64,000 bases of DNA from Desulfitibacter sp. BRH_c19 (GCA_001515945.1 LOER01000033.1:62001-126000), one strand, 5' to 3'. Shown: positions 51,436 to 59,971, numbered from the stretch's first letter. The notes: generated by a model not told the origin, from the letters alone. Program-made: numbers and translations.

Positions 51436-53454
51436 TCATTTAAGTTGCGAAGGCAGAAAGTACAATCCATTTATTTTTGGAAATCTTTTTTCTAAGCCCT
51501 TATAAAAATCTATTGCCCCTAGGGGGATGGTGAAACCATTTTCTAAATGATAGGCTACCATTCGATCAAAAATCATAAAATTCTGCCTTTCTGACGATGG
51601 AAGATTTTCCAAATGTTTAGTTACAAAATCCCATACCCCCTCTTCCGTTCCATCCATTACTTTGGCTTCTACGGTAGTGGGTATTTTTGGTTTGTAAGCT
51701 GATACTACCAAATCCTCTTTCATCGCTGAATTGGTTGTTAACTGTTTAAAACTTCCCTGCTTTTTATTTAATACACTTACGTCTGCAATTTTAAAGCCGG
51801 TTTTTAGAAGAGCTTCCTGAATTGCATTCCAAACCTGGTTTTTGGAATTACTAAAAACTAGTGTAAGCCACCGCTCCGGCTTAAGAACACGATACATTTC
51901 CCTAAAACAATTTTCCATGAGCTGGTGATAGTCATTTAATCCTTTACCTTGTACTTTATTCATAATTGCCTCAGGGTGGTTGTCAGTAAATACACCCAAC
52001 CAGGCTTCCCAGAGGAAATTGAGTTCCGAGTACATTATATTTGCTCCAAATGGAGGATCTGTAAATATATAATCACAGCTATTAACTGGAATGGTGTTAA
52101 GATTAGTAGTTGAAGTACATTGAAGCATAACTTGACCTTGATTACCAGCAGTTTTATATTTTTTTATTTTTCTTTTTAAGAAATCCAGAACATTAATCTC
52201 TCTAATCATGGAACTAATGTATAAAGTTCCATTTAGTTTGCTGGGAAGCCCAGCAGGTCTTTCACGATTTAATTTAGATGAACCTTCGGTTACAGCTGTA
52301 ACAAACCATAATAGCCGGTTGGATTTTTGTCTAGCCTTATCCGCAAAGGCTGCTAGGATATATAACGAGCGTTTTGTATAAAAATGATGGGCATGGGTTA
52401 TTCCATGGGAATTTCTCGGTTGAACTGTATTGTGTCCTTCTGGAATTTCTTTGGTGGAGTAACTGTAAGGAATCTTGAATTCCTCTATTTTATTAATAGT
52501 TTCTAAATCATAGTCATCTATTTCCTTTTCAAATCTCTTCCCATTAACTGAATAGTTTATTCTTACTGGAATTTGCTTGGCAATGGTAATTGTCTTTTGT
52601 AAATCGTTATCAAATGTATCTACATAGACCCTTTGCATTTTAGACTTAGAAATAGTCTGCTCACAAAATGGGCAAGGAAACTCCGCTAAAACTTTTCCAG
52701 ATGCCTTGTCCACCGCTTCTTTCCAGAATATTATTTCCTCCCCACAGTAGCGACAGAAAAATATATCAGACCAAATAGTATAATTGATCCATCCCATAAC
52801 CGGTTGTCCCAAAATATCCATTTGTAAGTAGCCATTTATAATATGTCTGGTCTCATACATCCACTGGCATTCTTTTTTAACTGCTTCTAAAACTTCTTGG
52901 GCTTCTCCTTGAAAAGCTTTTAAATCTACTGGTATGTTGTAATTATATGCAATAAATGTGGCTGCTGGAGACAAATCATTTAATAGAGCCTTTCGATTTC
53001 CCCAACTGACATCTCCCATTTCTTGTTCTATTTGCAATTTAAAATCTTCCTCAGGTTTTTCACACATTTGGGCTGCAACCCCTGTCATACCAGTTCCGCA
53101 GAAGCAGTCTAAGACAGTATCTCCAGGCCCCGTATAATGAAGAATATATCTCATTATTGCCTTATACGGTACTTTAGTATGATAAGAATGGGCTTTATAG
53201 ATTGGCTCATTTTTTCCTTCTTCTACATCGGCAGTAAATGGATAGCGTTGATAATTGTCACTTTCTTCATCGTAGACCTTGCCATGTTGCTTTATAAAAT
53301 CAAATATGAATGGACTAGGACAAGCTGTATATTGTGGAAATTCCGAAAGAGAGATTATTGTCTCTAAGGTCCCTTTAGGAAATCCTTCCTGCTTTTCAAA
53401 GCCTTTTAATATTTCTTGATAGCTTTTAGATAATTGAATTTTAATCCACTCCAT
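51436..53454 (-). CDS. Orphan DNA methyltransferase
   Basis: Large DNA amino-methyltransferase of 672 residues. The SAM motif VLDCFCGTGMTGVAAQ (about 114-129) precedes the catalytic DPPFGANIMYSELNFLWE (near 455), the same order as in DUF1156-type methylases. Two CxxC pairs (CRYCGE and CPFCEQ) between them form a zinc-ribbon-like insert. The conserved-looking N-terminal part ends KAHSYHTKVPYKAIMRYI; the C-terminus ends INGLYFLPSQL. No restriction gene is adjacent. The ATG has only a weak ribosome site. It may modify DNA for regulation or be part of a defence system encoded elsewhere. Confidence 0.88.
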   Translation of the reverse strand: MEWIKIQLSKSYQEILKGFEKQEGFPKGTLETIISLSEFPQYTACPSPFIFDFIKQHGKVYDEESDNYQRYPFTADVEEGKNEPIYKAHSYHTKVPYKAIMRYILHYTGPGDTVLDCFCGTGMTGVAAQMCEKPEEDFKLQIEQEMGDVSWGNRKALLNDLSPAATFIAYNYNIPVDLKAFQGEAQEVLEAVKKECQWMYETRHIINGYLQMDILGQPVMGWINYTIWSDIFFCRYCGEEIIFWKEAVDKASGKVLAEFPCPFCEQTISKSKMQRVYVDTFDNDLQKTITIAKQIPVRINYSVNGKRFEKEIDDYDLETINKIEEFKIPYSYSTKEIPEGHNTVQPRNSHGITHAHHFYTKRSLYILAAFADKARQKSNRLLWFVTAVTEGSSKLNRERPAGLPSKLNGTLYISSMIREINVLDFLKRKIKKYKTAGNQGQVMLQCTSTTNLNTIPVNSCDYIFTDPPFGANIMYSELNFLWEAWLGVFTDNHPEAIMNKVQGKGLNDYHQLMENCFREMYRVLKPERWLTLVFSNSKNQVWNAIQEALLKTGFKIADVSVLNKKQGSFKQLTTNSAMKEDLVVSAYKPKIPTTVEAKVMDGTEEGVWDFVTKHLENLPSSERQNFMIFDRMVAYHLENGFTIPLGAIDFYKGLEKRFPKINGLYFLPSQLK

Positions 53455-53517
53455 TTTTTTAAGGCACTTTACTAGAATACACTTTCTACAAACTAATCAT
53501 AAACCCTTTGAAGGTAT

Positions 53518-53545
53518 AAAAAAAAAGCAGTAAGATTACTACTGC
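53518..53545 (-). terminator. Terminator after DUF421 gene
   Basis: GCAGTA (53527-53532) and TACTGC (53540-53545) with nine T following on the minus strand. Confidence 0.85.
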
Positions 53546-53566
53546 AAGGCAGACAATGGTTTTTTC

Positions 53567-54301
53567 TTAGATAACAGAATCATCATCTTCTGTCTCTTGA
53601 ATATATTCGGGATCATCCTCCTGCAAATCAACATATAGGTTACCATCTGTTGATAAGGTAGCCAAGAAAACATCTCTTATGTTCTTAATGCTTTTTGCTG
53701 AAAGCTCATTATACAACCATTCATGTGTAAGGCTATTTTGTTTCAAGTTCTGTTCTACTATACTACCATCTCTAATGATTTCAGAGGATACACCTTTATA
53801 GTTGGTGCTAATGTTTAAATCCTTTGGTGTAGCTGCCAAGTACTGACTTTTCTTCAGAACACTTAGCTGTCCATGGGGTTCTAAAATAGCAAACTCAACT
53901 TCACTTAAATCAAATACTCCCTTTTCCCGAAGTTGCATCATCAGGTCATCCTGATTATAACGTATTTTACTCATATTTTTCTCATATATCTTGCCATTTT
54001 GCACCATGACAAGGGGTTCACCTTCTATTAGTTTTCTAGCTGGTATACTTTTCAAGGATAAGTAACCTAAAGCTACCACAAACAAAGTTAGTACTATTGG
54101 ACTGATGAGGACATAATAGCCCTCTACCTCCATAGTTACGTAAGCACCACCTATTGTGCCAATTATAATACCTGTAACAAAATCAAAGAATGTCATTTGA
54201 GATAGCAGTTTTTTACCAATTAAACGAGTTAATGTAACTAATAGGATAAAAACTATTACAGAATGATGGATTGCCTGATAAATCTCTGTAAAATCAACCA
54301 A
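53567..54301 (-). CDS. DUF421 (YetF-like) membrane protein
   Basis: Membrane protein of 244 residues: three helices at the N-terminus (about 10-85, TRLIGKKLLSQMTFFDFVTGIIIGTIGG), then a cytoplasmic DUF421 domain (RKLIEGEPLVMVQNGKIYEKNMSKIR, DLMMQLREKGVFDLSEVEFAILEPHGQLSV). The family is common in Bacillus-type spore formers; its function is not settled. GGAGGTGA favours the TTG at 54301 over the GTG at 54325. The C-terminus is acidic (EDDPEYIQETEDDDSVI). Confidence 0.85.
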   Translation of the reverse strand: MVDFTEIYQAIHHSVIVFILLVTLTRLIGKKLLSQMTFFDFVTGIIIGTIGGAYVTMEVEGYYVLISPIVLTLFVVALGYLSLKSIPARKLIEGEPLVMVQNGKIYEKNMSKIRYNQDDLMMQLREKGVFDLSEVEFAILEPHGQLSVLKKSQYLAATPKDLNISTNYKGVSSEIIRDGSIVEQNLKQNSLTHEWLYNELSAKSIKNIRDVFLATLSTDGNLYVDLQEDDPEYIQETEDDDSVI

Positions 54302-54387
54302 AGGGTCACCTCCACTAGGCTTCACCTTGTCATATTGTACAAGTAGACCTTAAGTAAAGATTTCCCTTATATTCTTGTTTTATCCCC

Positions 54388-55230
54388 TTATCGAAAATAG
54401 AAAATAGCTAAAGTACCTGGCCCCGCGTGGGTTCCAATCGTACAACCTATTTCAGTAATTATCATTTCCTTTGGATTTAGTTGCTTGATTACTTCTTGTC
54501 TAAATAGCTCTACCTTATCAGGACTATTTGCATGTGCAAGGGCAAGAGTTTTGTCTGCAAAGTTTCCACCTCGTTCTTTTGCAAGGTCAATCATCTTTTG
54601 AATAACCTTTTTACTTCCCCTCACTTTATCCAAAGGCTCAACAAGACCATCAACGACTGTCAAAATAGGTTTAATATTAAGTATATTTGCTATCGTCGCT
54701 TTCATAGGCTTTAAACGACCACCCTTTTTTAAATTTTCTAACGTATCTACCGTAAACAAGTGGTCTACCTTAGGTTTTAACTCTTCAATTTTCTGTACAA
54801 TTTCCTGTCTTTTAATTCCAGCTTCAGCCATTTTTGCTGCTTCATAAACAACCAGCCCCCCTCCAAAGGATAAACCCATGGTGTCCACCACATCTATTTG
54901 CGCATTACTGAGCTCTGCTTTTGCTAGAACAGCTGATTGATGGGTTCCACTAGCCCGGGAAGAGCCATTTATACAGAGGATTTCCTTTCCTTCATCTAGT
55001 GCTTTTTGAAAAACTTCGACAAAAGCAGGTGGAGTAACTTGAGACGTCTTAGGCAACTCCTTGATCTGAGTCAGCTTTTTGTAAAAATCAGGGTAGCTTA
55101 AATCCACACCATCAATATACTCTTCTTCCCCAAAATGAATCTTTAGCGGTACTATTTTAATGTCATACTTATCTATAATATCCTTTGGTATATCAGTCAA
55201 ACTATCTGTAATAACCTGTATTTTGCTCAA
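54388..55230 (-). CDS. DegV-family fatty-acid-binding protein
   Basis: DegV protein of 280 residues. Members bind a fatty acid and include FakB, which presents exogenous fatty acids to the FakA kinase. Typical parts: ITDSLTDIPKDIIDKYDI, TSQVTPPAFVEVF, INGSSRASGTHQSAVLA, TVDTLENLKKGGRL, and GCTIGTHAGPGTLAIFYF at the end. The start is TTG with GGGGGTG five bases upstream. No FakA gene adjoins. Confidence 0.92.
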   Translation of the reverse strand: MSKIQVITDSLTDIPKDIIDKYDIKIVPLKIHFGEEEYIDGVDLSYPDFYKKLTQIKELPKTSQVTPPAFVEVFQKALDEGKEILCINGSSRASGTHQSAVLAKAELSNAQIDVVDTMGLSFGGGLVVYEAAKMAEAGIKRQEIVQKIEELKPKVDHLFTVDTLENLKKGGRLKPMKATIANILNIKPILTVVDGLVEPLDKVRGSKKVIQKMIDLAKERGGNFADKTLALAHANSPDKVELFRQEVIKQLNPKEMIITEIGCTIGTHAGPGTLAIFYFR

Positions 55231-55308
55231 AAATACACCCCCTAAGATAGTGAAATAGCCTTTATCAGCGTGCCACGCATACTAAATATTTCCACAATAA
55301 TTAGTGAA

Positions 55309-55328
55309 ATCCTGTCAAATTACAGGAT
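55309..55328 (-). terminator. Weak hairpin after rarD
   Basis: ATCCTGT (55309-55315) and ACAGGAT (55322-55328) can pair; only a short T-rich tail follows on the minus strand. Confidence 0.4.
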
Positions 55329-55404
55329 GAACTATTATTTTTTCATTAAGTTGATATGCTCTTGTTAATTCCTATGCAATCTATTTCTCTAATAGCATTA
55401 AACT

Positions 55405-56334
55405 TTATGCTTGATGGGGTCTTTCTTTTGGTTTAAGTGGTTCCGCGCTTTTAATATTACGTGTCTTAGAAACAGTATATATCACTAGAGCCATCCATAT
55501 GAAGCCAAAACTTATTAAATGAATCCTTGTGAACGCTTCTTTAAATACAAACACACCAAGAAGTAAGCTTATAGTTGGTGCTATATACTCCATAAAACCA
55601 ACTGTAGATAACTCAAGCCTCTTTGCACTTTCAGCAAACCATAATAGGGGAGTAGCTGTAGCTATCCCAGAACCTAACAACAAAAGTATTACTGGTAAAG
55701 ATACAGAACCTAATGATCCACTACCGTCGATTTGTCTGAATATAATATACCCTAGAGCTACCGGCGCTATAATTGCTGTCTCTAGAGCCAGACCGATAAT
55801 GGGTTCTGCTTGAAGAATTTTTTTGGTTAACCCATATAATCCAAAGGTGATAGCTAATACAAGTGCTATCCAGGGTATCCTGCCATACTGCACCGTCATT
55901 ATAACGACTCCAATCAAAGCCATTCCTACTGCTATACCTTGCCAAAAATTAAATTTTTCTTTTAAGAAGCTTACCCCTAAGAATACGGATACTAAAGGTA
56001 GCATGTAATATCCCATACTAGCTTCTATAACAAAGTTAGAATTTACTGCCCAAATATATGTACCCCAGTTGAGAGAAATTAATACTGAACAAATCAATAG
56101 TATAGATAAATTCTTTCTATTCATTAAATAGTCTCTTAGACTATTCAGTTTTCCAAGAAATATAATAATAGTTGTCACAAAAACAAATGACCACAAGATA
56201 CGGTGAGCAAGAATTTGGTCTGCTGGAATCTGATTCAACATTTTCCAATATAAAGGCAAAAGCCCCCATGCAGAAAATGCAAATAAACCATAAACTAATC
56301 CAAGGGTTTTTTCACTAAGCTTTGAATTTTTCAT
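55405..56334 (-). CDS. rarD: RarD-type EamA transporter
   Basis: Ten-helix transporter of 309 residues of the RarD subgroup (chloramphenicol-sensitive protein family). The N-terminal GLVYGLFAFSAWGLLPLYWKML and ILAHRILWSF, and LNWGTYIWAVNSNFVIEASMGYY, are characteristic. AAGGAG precedes the ATG. The substrate is unknown. The next upstream gene on this strand is the TOBE/UGA gene, separated by a strong terminator. Confidence 0.92.
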   Translation of the reverse strand: MKNSKLSEKTLGLVYGLFAFSAWGLLPLYWKMLNQIPADQILAHRILWSFVFVTTIIIFLGKLNSLRDYLMNRKNLSILLICSVLISLNWGTYIWAVNSNFVIEASMGYYMLPLVSVFLGVSFLKEKFNFWQGIAVGMALIGVVIMTVQYGRIPWIALVLAITFGLYGLTKKILQAEPIIGLALETAIIAPVALGYIIFRQIDGSGSLGSVSLPVILLLLGSGIATATPLLWFAESAKRLELSTVGFMEYIAPTISLLLGVFVFKEAFTRIHLISFGFIWMALVIYTVSKTRNIKSAEPLKPKERPHQA

Positions 56335-56407
56335 TTTGTTAGCTCCTTAAAAGTGTATAATACTTCACTAATCATACGCAAAAAAGAAAAGCATTTCAAT
56401 AGTTGAT

Positions 56408-56453
56408 TCTAAAAAACACTAAGCAGGCAAATTATACTGCCTGCTTAGTGTTT
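56408..56453 (-). terminator. Terminator after the TOBE/UGA gene
   Basis: AAACACTAAGCAGGCA (56414-56429) pairs perfectly with TGCCTGCTTAGTGTTT (56438-56453), running into six T on the minus strand. A strong, intact terminator 23 bp past the TAA argues that the gene is still expressed. Confidence 0.92.
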
Positions 56454-56475
56454 CTCATATCCTAGCCCATACTTA

Positions 56476-56697
56476 TTAGTGTTTTACCATAACTACATTA
56501 ATTGCCTCTACTAGGGCATCAATAGTATCTCCCTGCTTAAAGTTTGCTTCTTCTAAACTGTCTCTCGTCATCACGGACGTGAGTCGTGGCCTATCAGGGC
56601 CTCAACCACCCAGTCACATGGTAACTTGGGCCATTAATTCATCTTGCTTTATGCTTTCTACCTCACCATGCAAAGAATTTTTCACACCAGGCTTCAT
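56476..56697 (-). CDS. TOBE/Mop-domain (molbindin-like) gene with two in-frame UGA codons, candidate selenoprotein
   Basis: An intact 73-codon frame interrupted only by two TGA codons: 28 (56614-56616) and 32 (56602-56604). The translation begins MKPGVKNSLHGEVESIKQDE, then LMAQVTM-U-LGG-U-GPDRPRLTSV, then MTRDSLEEANFKQGDTIDAL and VEAINVVMVKH. This is the single-domain Mop/TOBE fold that binds molybdate or tungstate, compared by eye with clostridial MopI. Relative to MopI there is a short insertion after the Gly-Gly turn, exactly between and after the UGA codons. GGAGGTGA stands 5 bases before the ATG and a strong terminator follows. SECIS-like hairpins follow the UGAs. A young pseudogene is the alternative. 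Confidence 0.7.
56566..56609 (-). promoter_or_regulatory. SECIS-like hairpins downstream of the UGA codons
   Basis: In the message, hairpin A pairs GUGG-UUG-A-GGCC with GGCC-A-CGA-C-UCAC (11 pairs, one mismatch, one bulged C, loop CUGAUA), starting 5 bases after the first UGA. Hairpin B pairs CG-A-C-UCAC with GUGA-U-G-A-CG (bulged U, loop GUCC), its loop 23 bases after the second UGA. Bacterial SECIS elements commonly have the loop 16-37 bases behind UGA with a G early in the loop; B fits best. A and B overlap and would be alternatives. Judged by eye only. Confidence 0.45.
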
Positions 56698-56818
56698 CAA
56701 AATCACCTCCTATTTCTTCCTATTATTCGATATTAGTTACAATTTATTCAATTTACTTATTATTGGATAGCTTTCTAGAAAAACTGGAAAACTACCCGTA
56801 ATAAGGAGGTGATACTTG

Positions 56819-56974
56819 ATGCCTGATGATATCAACTGTCAAATAGAGGAATGTATATATAACGATCAAGTAGGTGGATGTAAAGCTCCAAACATTGAAG
56901 TCCGTTCAAGTCTACAAAGTAGAGTATGTGAAGAGTCAGACAACACGTGCTGCCAATCTTTTCAACCAAGATAA
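56819..56974 (+). CDS. DUF1540 small cysteine-rich protein
   Basis: A 51-residue protein with seven-Cys DUF1540 layout: INCQIEECIYNDQVGGCKAPNIEV, then CEESDNTCCQSF. The spacing C-x4-C-x8-C-x-A-x2-I is typical of this family of small, perhaps metal-binding proteins in spore-forming Firmicutes. AAGGAGGTGA stands before the ATG and a terminator follows the stop directly. It is divergent from the TOBE/UGA gene (121 bp). Function unknown. Confidence 0.85.
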   Translation: MPDDINCQIEECIYNDQVGGCKAPNIEVRSSLQSRVCEESDNTCCQSFQPR

Positions 56975-57001
56975 AAATCAGGCCTGAGCCTGATTTTTTT
57001 G
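56975..57001. terminator. Bidirectional terminator between DUF1540 and rhodanese genes
   Basis: ATCAGGC (56977-56983) pairs with GCCTGAT (56988-56994). Seven T follow on the plus strand and five on the minus, so it can end both convergent transcripts. Confidence 0.9.
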
Positions 57002-57006
57002 GAAAC

Positions 57007-57420
57007 CTAATCAATTTCAACATCATAAGACCATTCTAGCATTCCACCAGATAAATTATAAAGATTAGTAAATCCTTCATCTACAAGAATTCTAGCTGCT
57101 TGCATACTTCTATTTCCACTTCTGCACACTAGCAGTATCGGACTATCTGGGTTTAGGGTATCTAGGTGCTCCTGCAAAATGCCTAAAGGTATTAAAATCG
57201 CTCCTGGAATATGCCCCCCTTGAAACTCATGAGGCTCACGAACATCTAATATAATTAAATTAGGTTCACTTTCAATTAGATCTCTAGCTTGTTGAGAATT
57301 AATACTGACTACTTTATTATCACTTTCTGGAGTAGCAGTCATGTTTATGAACAATAGAACCAATAATAATGCTACAAATAGCGAAACTAAAAGCTTCTTA
57401 TTTTTTAATAGCTTATCCAC
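57007..57420 (-). CDS. Membrane-anchored rhodanese-like protein
   Basis: Single rhodanese domain of 137 residues behind an N-terminal membrane helix (about 9-26, LLVSLFVALLLVLLFINM). LDVREPHEFQGGHIPGA and the active loop LLVCRSGNRS with the persulfide-forming Cys are intact. It would act as a sulfurtransferase on the outer face of the membrane. GGGAGG stands 7 bases before the GTG at 57420; the frame opens at 57447. Substrate unknown. Confidence 0.88.
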   Translation of the reverse strand: MDKLLKNKKLLVSLFVALLLVLLFINMTATPESDNKVVSINSQQARDLIESEPNLIILDVREPHEFQGGHIPGAILIPLGILQEHLDTLNPDSPILLVCRSGNRSMQAARILVDEGFTNLYNLSGGMLEWSYDVEID

Positions 57421-57664
57421 ATTCAAACCTCCCTGTAAGTTAAACAATAATCATAAGTCTTATAATAACAGAAATAGCTTGGGCATGTTGTGGATAATTT
57501 ATGAATTTGCTATGAAGATAGATGCATGAAATTTGTGATATTGAAGCATCCAAGTTATCAAGGGGATATCCTGTTTATTGATAGACGTTTTTCCTGAATG
57601 AAAAGGCCAATAATTTTGTTGGCTTTAATCTTTTAGGTTAGAATCCATTTTCCACATTCACCAC
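57421..57664. other. Intergenic region, no gene seen
   Basis: AT-rich spacer between the rhodanese start and the terminator of the stalk-domain gene. It holds the rhodanese promoter region and a modest hairpin (AAGGCCAA ... TTGGCTTT near 57602-57626). No coding frame with a ribosome site was found. Confidence 0.5.
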
Positions 57665-57703
57665 ATAAAAATACACGTACTGCATCAAAGCAGTACGTGT
57701 ATT
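57665..57703 (-). terminator. Terminator after stalk-domain gene
   Basis: AATACACGTACTGC (57670-57683) pairs perfectly with GCAGTACGTGTATT (57690-57703), then five T on the minus strand. Confidence 0.9.
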
Positions 57704-57742
57704 AGAGATACTTCCAATCTGATCTAAAGAATTTAGTGCCTA

Positions 57743-58831
57743 TTAGTCATCAAAACTTAATGTAACATTCTTGACTCTTCTTGTGTTTTTTACAATAACC
57801 TTAATTTCTTTGGTTTCATATTCATCTAGGCTAAATTCCAGCAAATAAGTACCAGCTGGTACATCTATTGAATATTTTCCATCATCACCAGTACTATCAA
57901 CCTCTCCATATTCTTCATATTTATCATCAAGCATTACGCTAAGGCTAACCTTAACATCTTCAAGAGGTTTATCATCATCATCTGTAACCATACCTCTAAT
58001 AACAAATAAATCGTCATCGTCTATTGCTTCCATCTCTATATTAACAGGTGGTACATCCTCATCAACGTATACTGCTCTAGAGACCGGTTGATATAAATAG
58101 TGGTTGAATTTTATAGTGTATCTTCCAAATGGGATATCTTCAAAATCATACTCACCATCTTCATCTGTATAAGTGTAATCCTCTTCATCATCTTCTATAA
58201 ATAAAGATACTTTTACATTTTCAATAGGATCTTTTTCTTCATCTATAACCTCACCACTAATAGTGCCTTCCTCTTCATCTTCCTCTTCATCATCAATATT
58301 TATTTTACCAGTATTCTTATCATGACTTACTTTTAGACCAAACGTTTCTGCAATAAATCTAAGGGGTACAAAAACTCTGTTGTTAATAAATCCGGGAGGA
58401 GCGTCAATTTCAACATCTTGTGCTCTTTCACCATCCTTACTTACAGTAACCCTACCATAATTGTCTTCGTCTTCTACGTCTAGATAAAACTTTATGACAA
58501 TATCATCTCTTGAAACAGTAACTATCTCATTCTTCCACTCTACGCTTGCTCCCAAGCCTTGGGTAATGGCCCTAACTGGTATTAGTGTACGCCCTTCTTT
58601 GATAACTGAGGGAAGTTCAGAATCAATGTCCATGTTTCTAACCTTAATCATGTTTTTTTCCATTGCCTTAAAATTTGTTATATTCCTTTCATGTTTCAGC
58701 TGGCCTTTAACCTTGTCTAGCCCATTACCAACTCCCTGCTCTTGGGGATTGCCTGCTAAAGCAGGTAAGGAAAAACTCATTACAAAAAATAAAGCGATAA
58801 GTATAGCTAACCATTTCTTATTCTTTCTCAA
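57743..58831 (-). CDS. Secreted stalk-domain protein with two carboxypeptidase-regulatory-like domains
   Basis: A 362-residue exported protein: signal peptide (1-26, ending LPALAG), a copper amine oxidase N-terminal-like stalk domain (about 50-185, EGRTLIPVRAITQGLGASVEW and NNRVFVPLRFIAETFGL), then two beta-sandwich repeats of the carboxypeptidase regulatory type (about 195-275 and 280-360), rich in Asp and Glu. AAAGGAG favours the TTG at 58831 over the ATG at 58867. Paralogue of 61189-62496, with which it shares the upstream motif. Likely surface scaffold; Asp-rich loops suggest calcium binding. Confidence 0.88.
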   Translation of the reverse strand: MRKNKKWLAILIALFFVMSFSLPALAGNPQEQGVGNGLDKVKGQLKHERNITNFKAMEKNMIKVRNMDIDSELPSVIKEGRTLIPVRAITQGLGASVEWKNEIVTVSRDDIVIKFYLDVEDEDNYGRVTVSKDGERAQDVEIDAPPGFINNRVFVPLRFIAETFGLKVSHDKNTGKINIDDEEEDEEEGTISGEVIDEEKDPIENVKVSLFIEDDEEDYTYTDEDGEYDFEDIPFGRYTIKFNHYLYQPVSRAVYVDEDVPPVNIEMEAIDDDDLFVIRGMVTDDDDKPLEDVKVSLSVMLDDKYEEYGEVDSTGDDGKYSIDVPAGTYLLEFSLDEYETKEIKVIVKNTRRVKNVTLSFDD

Positions 58832-58874
58832 ACTAACATCTCCTTTAGATATATTATATTTTCTCATCTAACAG

Positions 58875-58906
58875 TATATTCGCAGGATCTGGTGAATTTT
58901 AGTAGG
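58875..58906 (-). promoter_or_regulatory. Shared promoter-like motif, copy 1
   Basis: Minus strand CCTACTAAAATTCACCA, six bases, TGCGAATATA, ending 44 bp before the stalk-domain gene. The same motif stands before the paralogue at 62535. TAAA followed by GCGAATAT about 14 bases on is reminiscent of sigma-D promoters but not exact. Confidence 0.5.
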
Positions 58907-58951
58907 CACTTTATAAACTATTTGGATTTATTAGGAAATAAAACTATAGAA

Positions 58952-58988
58952 AAGTAAATAACGTGCCATGAGTAAAATAGCACGTTAT
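58952..58988 (-). terminator. Terminator after rubrerythrin-like gene
   Basis: ATAACGTGC (58958-58966) pairs with GCACGTTAT (58980-58988); a T-rich tail follows on the minus strand. Confidence 0.75.
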
Positions 58989-59034
58989 GTATGGTTCCTA
59001 TACCTAGTTGCCAACAGCAGGCAGATATATTTTC

Positions 59035-59571
59035 TTAATAATTTTCTGGAAGTATTTGATAGTGGGCTTGAGGATGAACACAAGCGGGGCATTCTTCTGG
59101 TGCTTCTTTGCCTATGTGCACATAACCACAGTTCCTACAATGCCATTTTACTACCTCTTCACGTTTAAATACTCTTCCTTTTTTAATGTTGTCTAATAAT
59201 GCTCTATATCTCTTCTCATGCTCTTCTTCTACTTCACCTGTTTCATGGAAGAATTCTGCAATCTCATCAAAGCCTTCTTCTTTAGCCTCCTCTTCCATTC
59301 GCTTATACATATCTGTCCATTCAAAATTTTCACCTGAGGCAGCATTTTCTAGATTTTCTTTTGTATCTCCTATGCCTCTTAAAAACTTGAAAGCTCTTTT
59401 AGCATGCTCTTTTTCATTATCAGCGGTTTCTAAAAATACCCCAGCGATCTGCTCATAGCCTTCTTTTTTTGCTGCGCTAGCCCAGTATGTATACTTATTT
59501 CGTGCTTGGGATTCACCAGCAAAAGCTTCCTGTAAGTTTTTCTCTGTTTTAGTACCTCTTAATTCTTTCAT
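59035..59571 (-). CDS. Rubrerythrin-family protein
   Basis: A 178-residue diiron peroxidase-type protein. The ferritin-like domain (1-140) has [27 protein letters not shown] and [12 protein letters not shown] as iron-ligand motifs. The C-terminal rubredoxin domain has [27 protein letters not shown] precedes the ATG. It is closer to classical rubrerythrin than the protein at 2511-3002. A single gene with its own terminator; expected to reduce peroxide in the cytoplasm. Confidence 0.93.
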   Translation of the reverse strand: MKELRGTKTEKNLQEAFAGESQARNKYTYWASAAKKEGYEQIAGVFLETADNEKEHAKRAFKFLRGIGDTKENLENAASGENFEWTDMYKRMEEEAKEEGFDEIAEFFHETGEVEEEHEKRYRALLDNIKKGRVFKREEVVKWHCRNCGYVHIGKEAPEECPACVHPQAHYQILPENY

Positions 59572-59699
59572 AAATAATAGTCCTCCCTTAAAATATATAG
59601 ATTTCTAAATCTCTGTTTTTACCTTATGAGTATAGATTACCATAATTATATGGGACAAAAATTAAAGTTTTTGTGAAGATTTTTTGTAGAATAGGATGG

Positions 59700-59891
59700 T
59701 TACGCTTTTTTCCGGTCAACAATGAGTTTGCCCCCTACAGCCACATTTTCAGGCGCGTTTTCTTTAAAAATAACAACAATATTAGATGGATCTAGCTTAG
59801 TTGCCTTAGAAATAGTATCAGTTATTTCTTTAGCAGCAGTTCGTTTATTCTCTAGAGGCAAAGCTGGACCATCATAAGTAATCGTAGGCAT
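59700..59891 (-). CDS. 4-oxalocrotonate tautomerase family protein
   Basis: Small tautomerase of 63 residues. After removal of Met, Pro at the N-terminus (MPTITYDGPALP) is the catalytic base of the family. The length fits the 60-70 residue hexameric 4-OT group. GGGGGTGA precedes the ATG at 59891; an upstream ATG at 59909 would bury the proline. Substrate unknown; no aromatic degradation genes are near. Confidence 0.9.
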   Translation of the reverse strand: MPTITYDGPALPLENKRTAAKEITDTISKATKLDPSNIVVIFKENAPENVAVGGKLIVDRKKA

Positions 59892-59971
59892 TCTTTCACC
59901 CCCCATCAATTCTATGTCTTAATCATACCCAATTTTCTTTATTATAATATCATGAAACTTTTTGATAGTGC

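Noticed and set aside
56476-56697. UGA read as tryptophan in this organism
   Set aside because: TGA is used as an ordinary stop by neighbouring genes (for example at 2082-2084 and 38352-38354) and TGG encodes Trp throughout, so a general code change is excluded.
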